This document shows, one piece after another, positions 1 to 5,320 of a stretch of 6,510 nucleotides of DNA (position 1 is its first letter; every line of letters begins with the position of its first letter). The DNA comes from Burkholderiales bacterium (GTDB lineage: Bacteria > Pseudomonadota > Gammaproteobacteria > Burkholderiales > Burkholderiaceae_C), in contig CANHBY010000078.1 in the NCBI GenBank assembly GCA_947458895.1, positions 1-6,510 on the forward strand, read 5' to 3'. A program made the position numbers and the translations under genes. The notes under the pieces were generated by a model. It saw nothing but the letters and a program-made list of their open reading frames with translations. It ran no database searches and had not been told where the DNA came from.

Positions 1-221
1 ACGATCAGTTTCAGGCGCGGCAGCTTTTCAAGCAACTGTTTGGGAAACTGGGTGCGTTCACGAATGAGTACCAGCACATCGGCATCTCGAAGTCGGACCG
101 CCAGCTGGCCAATGCCCTTGACGGTGTTGGTGAACACCTTGGCATTTAAAGCATTGAGTTTGCTCGCGCAAGGAAGCTTTCGTACAGCATCTTGGTAATC
201 GTCAAGGATGATGATGTTCAC
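1..221 (-). CDS. D-2-hydroxyacid dehydrogenase family protein, N-terminal 73 residues (3' end outside window)
   Basis: This is the N-terminal part of a D-isomer-specific 2-hydroxyacid dehydrogenase (phosphoglycerate dehydrogenase-like), a cytosolic NAD(P)-dependent family that interconverts 2-keto acids and D-2-hydroxy acids. The visible 73 residues begin MNIIILDDYQDAV, a typical opening beta strand. They continue through a DADVLVLIRERT segment (about 46-57) to LPRLKLI at 67-73, the signature of the family's N-terminal substrate-binding subdomain. The Rossmann nucleotide-binding motif and the catalytic Arg, Glu and His lie beyond the left edge, so activity and substrate cannot be judged. The start is a GTG at 219-221, chosen because TTGAGG sits a normal distance upstream and no in-frame ATG was found nearby. 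The gene is divergent from the DUF1993 gene across 113 bp. Family assignment is by recognised sequence pattern; the substrate is unknown. Confidence 0.85.
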   Translation of the reverse strand, partial: MNIIILDDYQDAVRKLPCASKLNALNAKVFTNTVKGIGQLAVRLRDADVLVLIRERTQFPKQLLEKLPRLKLI

Positions 222-239
222 GGGGGACCTCAAGAACTT

Positions 240-251
240 CAGAAATTTCTG
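240..251. promoter_or_regulatory. 12-bp perfect palindrome, candidate operator
   Basis: CAGAAATTTCTG is a perfect 12-bp palindrome in the divergent intergenic region, 19 to 30 bases upstream of the GTG start of the dehydrogenase gene. It abuts a second inverted repeat (250-274). The sequence shows only the symmetry; a regulator-binding role is inferred and no specific regulator is recognised. Confidence 0.3.
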
Positions 252-280
252 CAAAGTGCGTTGCTCGCTTTGCATTTGCA
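250..280. promoter_or_regulatory. TGCAAAG-N11-CTTTGCA inverted repeat plus an extra TTTGCA half-site
   Basis: TGCAAAG at 250-256 and CTTTGCA at 268-274 form a perfect 7-bp inverted repeat with an 11-base spacer. This is immediately followed by a second direct copy of TTTGCA at 275-280. The third copy overlaps the candidate -35 element of the DUF1993 gene (276-281). The symmetry, the spacing of half-sites by about two helical turns and the position between divergent genes fit an operator for a dimeric regulator. No regulator gene lies in the window, so the binding role is inferred. Confidence 0.4.
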
Positions 281-304
281 TGAATGGGCACGACTCCCTA
301 GTAT
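276..304 (+). promoter_or_regulatory. candidate sigma-70 promoter of the DUF1993 gene
   Basis: A -35-like TTGCAT (276-281) and a -10-like TAGTAT (299-304) are separated by exactly 17 bases and would start transcription near 311, leaving a leader of about 24 bases. Matches to consensus are 3 of 6 and 4 of 6, so the call rests mainly on ideal spacing and placement. Confidence 0.4.
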
Positions 305-334
305 GGCCGACTTCACTCACTCCAGGAGCCACTC

Positions 335-847
335 ATGACGATTTCAATGCACTCAGCCAGCCTGCCAGTTTTTGTGAAGATGCTCGGCAATCTTGCGCTT
401 TGGCTCGACAAGGCTGACAGCTTTGCAGCCGCTAAAAAATTTGATGTGTCGGTGTTGCTGAACTCGAGGTTGGCGCCAGACATGTTGCCGCTGACAAGGC
501 AGATTCAAATCGCCTGCGATGCCGCCAAATTTGGCGTGGCTCGTTTGGCCGCCGTGGAGGCTCCAAAAATGGATGACAGCGAAGCCACGTTGTCTGAGCT
601 GAAGAGCCGCATTCAGCGCACGCTGGACTTCATTGAATCGATTCCTGCGGCGAGTGTCGAGAACACTGAGCAACGAGATGTTCAGGTGCCTGCTCGTGGG
701 ATGGATCCCTTGCAGTTCAAAGGGGAGGACTATCTGAGATTTTTCGTGCTGCCCAACTTCTTTTTCCATGTGACCACAGCCTACGCCATCATGCGGCACA
801 ACGGTGTTGATCTGGGCAAGGGTGACTACCTGGGGGGGCGCGCATAA
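335..847 (+). CDS. DUF1993 domain-containing protein
   Basis: This 170-residue soluble protein is recognised as a member of the DUF1993 family, small all-helical proteins with no established biochemical role and a predicted DinB-like four-helix fold (family knowledge). The diagnostic segments are an N-terminal helix with SMHSASLPVFVKML (residues 4-17), the conserved block LNSRLAPDMLPLTRQIQIA (about 42-60), and the C-terminal block around LPNFFFHVTTAYAIMRHNG (139-157) with LGKGDYLG after it. Length is normal for the family, and no signal peptide or membrane segment is seen. The ATG is supported by AGGAG at 324-328, six bases upstream. It is the only plus-strand gene in the window, divergent from the dehydrogenase and convergent with the 132-residue gene. 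A run of seven G (832-838) lies in the last codons and would affect only the C-terminal tail. Family assignment is secure; function is unknown. Confidence 0.93.
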   Translation: MTISMHSASLPVFVKMLGNLALWLDKADSFAAAKKFDVSVLLNSRLAPDMLPLTRQIQIACDAAKFGVARLAAVEAPKMDDSEATLSELKSRIQRTLDFIESIPAASVENTEQRDVQVPARGMDPLQFKGEDYLRFFVLPNFFFHVTTAYAIMRHNGVDLGKGDYLGGRA

Positions 848-848
848 G

Positions 849-868
849 GCCAGAGCGCCCTGTCTGGC
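849..868 (+). terminator. weak inverted repeat after the DUF1993 stop, possible terminator
   Basis: GCCAGA (849-854) and TCTGGC (863-868) form a perfect 6-bp stem with an 8-base loop, starting one base after the TAA stop in the 67-bp space between convergent genes. No T-run follows on either strand, so an intrinsic terminator is only a weak inference. Confidence 0.25.
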
Positions 869-914
869 TCGTGGTGGGCCTTGACTCGACACTATCCCCC
901 GGCCTGTTCCGAGC

Positions 915-1313
915 TTAATCGATCAGCGTACCAAAGACTGATCGTGGCGAGCGAGTTGGAAAATGTTGGCTCAGGCGCTCTAGTCGCGTCACAGCCTCCA
1001 CCTGGTTGTGACAAAGCGAGATCAGCAAAAAGACCTCGGAACGCAGGTGCCATAAGGCTTGCATGGAATGGGCGTGGCTGATGCGCATGCTGAGGCAGCA
1101 GGCGTCCCGGGTGTCAACGTCCTTGAGGGCATTGACAAAGTCTTCTCGGGCCGCGTCCAGGGCTGGGTGCGCGTCGCGCAACCGGAAAAACGGGCTGCGT
1201 TTCGGTTTGGGAAATGATGTACTGCTGAACGTCAGGTGCTGGCCAATCTGAGCTCCCAGGGTGACCAGGGAGGATTGGTTGGTCAGGAAACGAAAAAATT
1301 GTGCCAGCTTCAT
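915..1313 (-). CDS. uncharacterised 132-residue protein
   Basis: I do not recognise a named domain. The product is 132 residues, soluble, basic and without a signal peptide or membrane segment. The middle and C-terminus look like amphipathic helices (ALDAAREDFVNALKDVDT at about 56-73; HSMQALWHLRSEVFLLIS near 81-98), and the protein ends in a Ser/Pro/Arg-rich tail with HFPTRSPRS. The His/Cys content of the helical part (CCLSMRISHAHS) is noticeable but forms no clear metal motif. The start is the ATG at 1311-1313 because TAGGAAA lies just upstream with AGGA eight bases from the ATG. A longer reading from a TTG at 1409 would add an artificial arginine run encoded by DNA hairpins, so it is not used. 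The gene lies 158 bp downstream of the exported glutaredoxin gene on the same strand and may share its transcript. Its leader holds an elaborate inverted-repeat structure. I judge it a real gene from its start signals and coding character; function is unknown. Confidence 0.7.
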   Translation of the reverse strand: MKLAQFFRFLTNQSSLVTLGAQIGQHLTFSSTSFPKPKRSPFFRLRDAHPALDAAREDFVNALKDVDTRDACCLSMRISHAHSMQALWHLRSEVFLLISLCHNQVEAVTRLERLSQHFPTRSPRSVFGTLID

Positions 1314-1319
1314 GGTGGC

Positions 1320-1374
1320 TTTCCTACGCCGCCTACGGCGGCATGCGTCGCCATTTTCGACGCAGCCTAGGAAA
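1320..1374 (-). promoter_or_regulatory. three nested/adjacent inverted repeats in the leader of the 132-residue gene, possible three-way junction
   Basis: Three perfect inverted repeats fit together in 55 bp. The outer arms are TTTCCTA (1320-1326) and TAGGAAA (1368-1374). Inside them are GCCGCC-TAC-GGCGGC (1328-1342) and TGCGTCG-N7-CGACGCA (1344-1364), separated by one base. On the minus-strand transcript the outer 3' arm reads UAGGAAA, which is the likely ribosome binding site of the downstream ATG (1313). The fold would therefore be a three-way junction that hides the binding site. The complementarity is read directly from the sequence; folding in the cell and a regulatory role are inferred. 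If transcription starts at the candidate promoter overlapping 1371-1376, the outer 5' arm would be missing and only the two inner hairpins would remain. Confidence 0.55.
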
Positions 1375-1399
1375 TAGAAGCCCTGATAAAAACGGTCAA
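1371..1399 (-). promoter_or_regulatory. candidate promoter for the 132-residue gene
   Basis: On the minus strand TTGACC (complement of 1394-1399, 5 of 6 to the -35 consensus) is followed after 17 bases by TATTTC (complement of 1371-1376, 3 of 6 to -10). Transcription would begin near 1364, at the base of the inner hairpin 1344-1364. The -10 match is poor, so confidence is low. Confidence 0.3.
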
Positions 1400-1444
1400 A
1401 GCCGTGCAAATCACACGATCGACCTGTGGCGCAGAGCTTGCAGA

Positions 1445-1464
1445 CGGGCCCTCAGGCAGGCCCG
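1445..1464 (-). terminator. GC-rich hairpin after the glutaredoxin-like gene, weak terminator candidate
   Basis: CGGGCC (1445-1450) and GGCCCG (1459-1464) are perfect arms around an 8-base loop, 7 bases past the TGA stop of the exported glutaredoxin-like gene. The minus-strand sequence after the stem is TCTGC, without a T-run. It could slow or stabilise the transcript end rather than terminate it. Confidence 0.3.
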
Positions 1465-1471
1465 GGGCTTC

Positions 1472-2152
1472 TCAAAATCTGATGGCGTCTGGCGCCCTGG
1501 GTGCGTCTGGCGCAGGCGCTTTGGCGGCTGGCGCCCTGGTTGTCGGCCTCGGAGCCCGGCCTGTGTATTCTGAATCAGTGGTTGGGTTGGTGGCGGCTTG
1601 CTGCTTGGTCAGGGGCGTGGCCTGACCGAAATTGAAGTTGGCCGGTAGCCTAGATTCTTTGGGGTAGCCAGCCAGGTCAAAGTACTGGTTCCAGACGGAT
1701 GCAGCAAACCCTTCGCTGACCTGTGAGCCAATGACCATGACCGGCGTATCACGAGAGCCAGTCAGCGCATTCAGGGCTTCGACATCGGCGGTGGTCACGA
1801 TCAGGCGCTCCGTGAAGGGGATGCCTCGTTGTTTGAGGAGTTCGCGGCCTTGATCGCAGGGCTCGCAGGCCTTTGGCACTGTATAAAGCACCACTGGGTA
1901 GGCTGTCACAGCCTGACGCAGCTCGGCTGGCAGGTTGGTGAGGCCTGAGGGCTTTTTGCTGTCTGTTGTGAGCGGGGTGACCTTGTTTGAGCCTGACTGG
2001 AGGGGCGCTTGGTCGGTGTAGCTGATTTTGCCGTCTGGGCCGATGACTTTGTACAGCGCGTGCGCGCCCGAGCTCAGGAACAGTGCGCAACACAGCACTG
2101 AAAAAGAAACAGCAGTAGAGCGCGAGCGTGGCTTGACGAGCATAAGTTTCAT
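1472..2152 (-). CDS. exported glutaredoxin family protein with N-terminal DUF4124 domain
   Basis: This 226-residue protein has four parts. Residues 1-32 are a signal peptide: basic start, hydrophobic core about 14-27, and probable cleavage after AHA at 30-32. A short DUF4124 module follows (about 33-52, LYKVIGPDGKISYTDQAP). A glutaredoxin/thioredoxin-like domain spans about 84-160, with the redox pair C96-E-P-C99 and the expected cis-proline in TP at 136-137. The tail (about 198-224) is Ala/Pro-rich. The intact CxxC and cis-Pro suggest disulfide exchange in the periplasm; this is inferred, as the substrate and electron source are unknown. DUF4124 is a small exported-protein domain of unknown role. 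The start at 2152 gives the full signal peptide; an alternative ATG at 2143 would also work, and neither has a clear ribosome binding site. The gene lies 83 bp downstream of prlC on the same strand. The tail is encoded by short in-frame repeats. Confidence 0.88.
   Translation of the reverse strand: MKLMLVKPRSRSTAVSFSVLCCALFLSSGAHALYKVIGPDGKISYTDQAPLQSGSNKVTPLTTDSKKPSGLTNLPAELRQAVTAYPVVLYTVPKACEPCDQGRELLKQRGIPFTERLIVTTADVEALNALTGSRDTPVMVIGSQVSEGFAASVWNQYFDLAGYPKESRLPANFNFGQATPLTKQQAATNPTTDSEYTGRAPRPTTRAPAAKAPAPDAPRAPDAIRF
1485..1539 (-). repeat. short in-frame direct repeats encoding an Ala/Pro-rich tail
   Basis: GCGTCTGGCGC occurs at 1485-1495 and again at 1503-1513, a period of 18 bases or 6 codons. 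CTGGCGCCCTGG occurs at 1489-1500 and 1528-1539, a period of 39 bases or 13 codons. All periods are multiples of three, so the copies encode repeated Arg/Ala-Pro-Asp-Ala-like segments at the C-terminus of the glutaredoxin-like protein. This looks like local duplication in a low-constraint tail. Confidence 0.6.
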
Positions 2153-2175
2153 TGGTGGAGCGAGATGGAAGCTAA

Positions 2176-2204
2176 AGCGTAGTTCAGATGAAATTTAACC
2201 GCAA
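2176..2204 (-). promoter_or_regulatory. candidate promoter of the glutaredoxin-like gene
   Basis: On the minus strand TTGCGG (complement of 2199-2204) and TACGCT (complement of 2176-2181) are separated by 17 bases in the 83-bp gap after prlC. Each matches its consensus at only 3 of 6 positions. Spacing and location support the call weakly. No terminator hairpin was seen for prlC in this gap, so co-transcription with prlC is also possible. Confidence 0.25.
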
Positions 2205-2235
2205 TAGCACCGATTGAACAGAGCTGCACTAGAAA

Positions 2236-4293
2236 TCACGCCATGCCCTGGTGGCGCAGCAGGGCGTCGATGCGTGGTGCTCGGCCCCTGAAGGCGATGA
2301 AGCTCTCCAGTGCAGGGCGGCTGCCGCCCACCTCCAGAATATTTTCCCGATACCGTCGGCCAGTCGATACATCCAGTGGCTGGGGTGATGCGGCAGCGGC
2401 CTCTTCAAAGGCGCTCCAGGCGTCGGCGCTAAGCACCTCGGCCCATTTATAGCTGTAGTACCCTGCGGCGTATCCGCCGGCAAAAATATGCGAGAAGCTG
2501 TGCTGGAAGCGGTTGAAGCTGGGTGGTTTGAGCAACGCCACCTCTTGTCGCACACGCTCAACCACCTCGGCAATGTGCTCGGCGCTGTTGGGCTCGGCGT
2601 GCAACAGCATGTCGAACAGAGAGAACTCGACCTGACGCAAGGTTTGCAAGCCGCTTTGGAAGTTTTTCGCTGCCAGCATCTTGTCGAACAGCTCGCGGGG
2701 GAGGGGCTCGCCAGTGTCTACATGGGCCGTCAGGCGGCGCACGACCTCCCACTCCCAGCAAAAGTTTTCCATGAACTGACTTGGCAATTCCACTGCATCC
2801 CACTCGACACCCGAAATGCCTGAAACACCCAGGTCACCGACTTGGGTCAGCATATGGTGCAAGCCATGGCCGAATTCATGGAACAGGGTGGTCAGGTCGT
2901 CATGGGTCAGCAGGGCAGGCTTGCCATTGGCCGGTGGCGCGAAGTTACACACCAGGTGTGCCACCGGTGTTTGCACGGCGCCCTCGGGCCGAACCCAGCG
3001 GCTGCGCACATCGTCCATCCAAGCGCCCGGCCGCTTGCCGGGGCGCGCATAAAGATCAAGGTAAAACTGACCAATCAGTTGAGCCACGCCGTTGGCGTTT
3101 GGCCGCTCAATGCGGAAGAAGCGCACGCTGGGGTGCCATACCGTGGCGGTATCGGGATGAATACTGACCTCGAAAAGCGTCTCGATGATGTGGAAGAGAC
3201 CCTCCAGCACCTTGGGCTCGGTGAAGTATTGCTTCACGGTTTGATCGCTGAAGGCATAGCGGGCCTCTTTGAGCTTTTCGCTCGCAAAGGTGGTGTCCCA
3301 AGACTGGAGATCGGCCAAGCCCAGTTCTTTGGCAGCGAAATCGCGCAGCTCAGCCAAGTCTCGCTCAGCATAGGGGCGCGCGCGGCGAGCGAGGTCGCGC
3401 AGGAAATCGACCACCTGCCCGGGTGAGTCGGCCATCTTGGGCACCAGAGACACTTGCGCGAAGTTGGCCAGTCCGAGCAACTGCGCCTCTTCTTGTCGCA
3501 GCTTCAATAGCTCAACCATCACGGGTGAGTTGTCGAGATCGGCGCTGCCGAAATCACTCGCACGAGTCACGTTGGCGGTGTAAATGAGTTCGCGCAGGGC
3601 GCGGTTGTGGCTGTACTGAATGACGGGAAAGTAGCTGGGGAAGTGCAGGGTGATCTTGTAGCCCTCTTTGCCCTCGGCCTGGGCGGCCGAGCGGGCGGCT
3701 TCCTTCACGTCGTCAGGCACACCGGCCATTTCTTCATCGTTGGCGTAGTAGGCGTATTGGTCTGTAGCGTCCAGCACATGCTCTGAGAACTTCTGCGACA
3801 ACTCCGCTTGTTTTTCTTGCAGGATCGCGAACCGGGCTTTGTCTGGCCCCTGTAATTCAGCGCCGCCCAGGCGAAAGTCGCGAAGTGCCTTGGTCAGCGC
3901 GTGACGCCGGGTTGGTGAGAGCACTTCACCTTGCTCGGCCATGAGCGCCTTGTATTTGGCATAGAGGCGCTCGTCAGAGCCCAGCTGGGTATGAAACTCA
4001 GTGACCAGCGGCAGGCTCTCGTTGTAGGCGGCACGAAGCTCTGGGGTGTCGGCCACAGCACTGAGGTGGGCGACGGCGCCCCAGGCACGGCCCAGCCGCT
4101 CCGTGGATGCGTCAAGCACGGCACTGAGCCGGTCGTAGTCAGCTGGAAAATCAGGTGCCGTGACTTGCTCAAGCGCATTTCGGGCATCAATCAACAACGC
4201 CTCGACGGCAGGACGCACATGCTCGGGCTTGATCTCACCGAAAGGGGGAAGGTCTGAGGCGGGGTGGGTTTTCACCAGGAGCGGATTTGTCAT
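2236..4293 (-). CDS. prlC: oligopeptidase A, M3 family zinc metallopeptidase
   Basis: This is a complete 685-residue M3 metallopeptidase, close in length to E. coli oligopeptidase A (about 680). The family hydrolyses short peptides in the cytosol, including cleaved signal peptides. The zinc site is intact: H472-E473-F-G-H476, with the third ligand at E502 in the VELPSQF block (501-507). The conserved substrate-contact region is present near the C-terminus, with H602 followed by AGGYAAGYYSYKW (605-617), matching the tyrosine-rich loop of thimet oligopeptidase-like enzymes. The N-terminal half is the helical domain that narrows access to the active site. There is no signal peptide, consistent with a cytosolic enzyme. 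The start is the ATG at 4291-4293, giving the canonical opening MTNPLL with PPFGEIKPEHVRPAV after it; the ribosome binding site is weak. The gene follows folD by 107 bp on the same strand with no obvious terminator between them. The subgroup (PrlC rather than Dcp) is judged from overall sequence character. Confidence 0.95.
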   Translation of the reverse strand: MTNPLLVKTHPASDLPPFGEIKPEHVRPAVEALLIDARNALEQVTAPDFPADYDRLSAVLDASTERLGRAWGAVAHLSAVADTPELRAAYNESLPLVTEFHTQLGSDERLYAKYKALMAEQGEVLSPTRRHALTKALRDFRLGGAELQGPDKARFAILQEKQAELSQKFSEHVLDATDQYAYYANDEEMAGVPDDVKEAARSAAQAEGKEGYKITLHFPSYFPVIQYSHNRALRELIYTANVTRASDFGSADLDNSPVMVELLKLRQEEAQLLGLANFAQVSLVPKMADSPGQVVDFLRDLARRARPYAERDLAELRDFAAKELGLADLQSWDTTFASEKLKEARYAFSDQTVKQYFTEPKVLEGLFHIIETLFEVSIHPDTATVWHPSVRFFRIERPNANGVAQLIGQFYLDLYARPGKRPGAWMDDVRSRWVRPEGAVQTPVAHLVCNFAPPANGKPALLTHDDLTTLFHEFGHGLHHMLTQVGDLGVSGISGVEWDAVELPSQFMENFCWEWEVVRRLTAHVDTGEPLPRELFDKMLAAKNFQSGLQTLRQVEFSLFDMLLHAEPNSAEHIAEVVERVRQEVALLKPPSFNRFQHSFSHIFAGGYAAGYYSYKWAEVLSADAWSAFEEAAAASPQPLDVSTGRRYRENILEVGGSRPALESFIAFRGRAPRIDALLRHQGMA

Positions 4294-4302
4294 GAGGGCT
4301 CA

Positions 4303-4323
4303 GGAATGTGATCACGAAATTCC
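4303..4323. promoter_or_regulatory. GGAAT-N11-ATTCC inverted repeat before prlC
   Basis: GGAAT (4303-4307) and ATTCC (4319-4323) are perfect arms around 11 bases that contain the palindrome GTGATCAC (4308-4315). The element lies 10 to 30 bases upstream of the prlC ATG, so it could act as an operator or a small leader hairpin. Only the symmetry is visible. The 107-bp gap before prlC shows no convincing promoter or terminator otherwise. Confidence 0.2.
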
Positions 4324-4400
4324 ATTCTCGCCGCTCTTGGCGGGTTTGTCGAAGCAGCCGCCAGATGTGTGGGTGTGGCGCCTACCTCAACAGTGCTCCG

Positions 4401-5255
4401 TCAGCCTGCGCCTCTTTCTGCTGCCTCAATGGTGTTGACCAGCAGCATGGTGATGGTCATGGGCCCCACGCCACCGGGAACTGGGGTGATGGCTGAGGCC
4501 ACTTGAGACACGCCGGCGTAGTCGACATCACCGCACAGCTTGCCTTCGTCGTCCCGGTTGATGCCCACATCAATGACCACTGCGCCGGGCTTGATCATGT
4601 CGGCGGTGAGCGTGTTGCGTCGCCCAACAGCGGCCACCACCACATCGGCTTGGCGAGTGTGGTGAGCGATGTCAGGGGTTGCGCTGTGGCAGATGGTGAC
4701 GGTGGCATTAGCCTGCAAAAGCAGCAGAGCCATGGGTTTGCCTACCGTGTTGCTGCGGCCGATGACCACCGCATGTTTGCCACGTAAATCGAGGCCGGTG
4801 CTCTCGATGAGTTTCATGCAGCCGTAAGGCGTGCAGGGGCGAAAGCCAGGCAGCCCGGTCATGAGTTCGCCAGCGCTGAGAGTGGAGTAGCCATCCACAT
4901 CCTTGTGTGTGACGATGGCTTCGATCACGCGGTGAGGGTTGATGTGCTTGGGCAGGGGCATTTGCACCAGGATGCCGTGAATGCTGGGGTCGGCATTGAG
5001 TGCGTTGATGCGAGCCAGCAGCTCGTTTTCGGTCAGGGCACTGTCGTATTTTTCAAAGACAGATTTCAAACCATTGTCTTGGCATGCCTTGACCTTGTTG
5101 CGTACATAGACCTGGCTGGCCGGGTCTTCACCCACCAAAATGACGGCCAGCCCCGGTTGGTGGCCGCGCGCTGTGAGGGCCGCTGCACGGCGCGCGACAT
5201 CAGCGCGTATTTGTTGGGACAGGGCGTTGCCATCAATGCGTTGGGCTTGCGTCAT
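4401..5255 (-). CDS. folD: bifunctional methylenetetrahydrofolate dehydrogenase / methenyltetrahydrofolate cyclohydrolase
   Basis: FolD oxidises 5,10-methylenetetrahydrofolate with NADP+ and then hydrolyses the product to 10-formyltetrahydrofolate, supplying one-carbon units for purine and formyl-Met synthesis in the cytosol. The product is 284 residues, the usual bacterial length. All expected catalytic positions are visible and numbered as in E. coli: Y50 and K54 in the SQVYVRNK block, Q98 in GILVQMPLP, and D121 in KDVDGY. The nucleotide-binding motif [10 protein letters not shown] is at 165-174 and the C-terminal signature [11 protein letters not shown] at 257-267. The start is the ATG at 5253-5255, which gives the normal N-terminus; upstream there is only an AAGAAAG-like weak binding site at long spacing. 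A strong terminator-like palindrome ends 24 bases before this ATG, so how the gene is transcribed is not obvious. It is followed by prlC on the same strand. Confidence 0.97.
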   Translation of the reverse strand: MTQAQRIDGNALSQQIRADVARRAAALTARGHQPGLAVILVGEDPASQVYVRNKVKACQDNGLKSVFEKYDSALTENELLARINALNADPSIHGILVQMPLPKHINPHRVIEAIVTHKDVDGYSTLSAGELMTGLPGFRPCTPYGCMKLIESTGLDLRGKHAVVIGRSNTVGKPMALLLLQANATVTICHSATPDIAHHTRQADVVVAAVGRRNTLTADMIKPGAVVIDVGINRDDEGKLCGDVDYAGVSQVASAITPVPGGVGPMTITMLLVNTIEAAERGAG

Positions 5256-5274
5256 GGGTGGGGGCTTTCTTCAA

Positions 5275-5303
5275 ATGAAACAGGCCGCTGATCAGCGGCC
5301 TGT
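5275..5303 (-). terminator. rho-independent terminator of the response regulator gene
   Basis: A perfect palindrome has arms CAGGCCGCTGA (5281-5291) and TCAGCGGCCTG (5292-5302), with one further A-T pair at 5280/5303. On the minus strand the stem is followed by TTTCATTT, a moderate T-rich tail; the other side (GCGAGGGG) has none. The position, 17 bases past the regulator stop, fits termination of the kinase-regulator transcript. The tail is imperfect and partial read-through into folD is likely. Confidence 0.7.
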
Positions 5304-5320
5304 GCGAGGGGATATCAGGT

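Noticed and set aside
832..838. Seven-G run at the end of the DUF1993 gene as a phase-variation site
   Set aside because: A slip here would change only the last few residues. A similar seven-G run occurs in the kinase (6283-6289) without breaking the frame, so both are more likely chance in GC-rich DNA.
353..892. 179-residue open frame on the minus strand opposite the DUF1993 gene
   Set aside because: It is antisense to a recognised family gene with a good ribosome binding site, and its product shows no family character.
1314..1409. N-terminal extension of the 132-residue protein from a TTG
   Set aside because: The extension encodes an arginine run produced by the inverted repeats, and a good ribosome binding site lies in front of the ATG at 1313.
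1301..1625. Plus-strand open frames across the leader and the end of the glutaredoxin-like gene
   Set aside because: They are shadows of GC-rich repeats in the opposite gene and give low-complexity products with no start signals.
2842..3426. 194-residue plus-strand open frame inside prlC
   Set aside because: It lies wholly antisense to a complete, motif-intact metallopeptidase gene.
4308..4315. GTGATCAC before prlC as a CRP/FNR-type site
   Set aside because: The two halves abut without the 6-base (CRP) or 4-base (FNR) spacer those proteins need.
4905..5291. 128-residue plus-strand open frame inside folD
   Set aside because: It is antisense to folD, whose catalytic residues are all in place, and it crosses the terminator palindrome.
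5280..5303. The palindrome as a bidirectional terminator
   Set aside because: No plus-strand gene is transcribed toward it and the plus-strand flank is GC-rich with no T-run; only the minus-strand direction has a T-rich tail.
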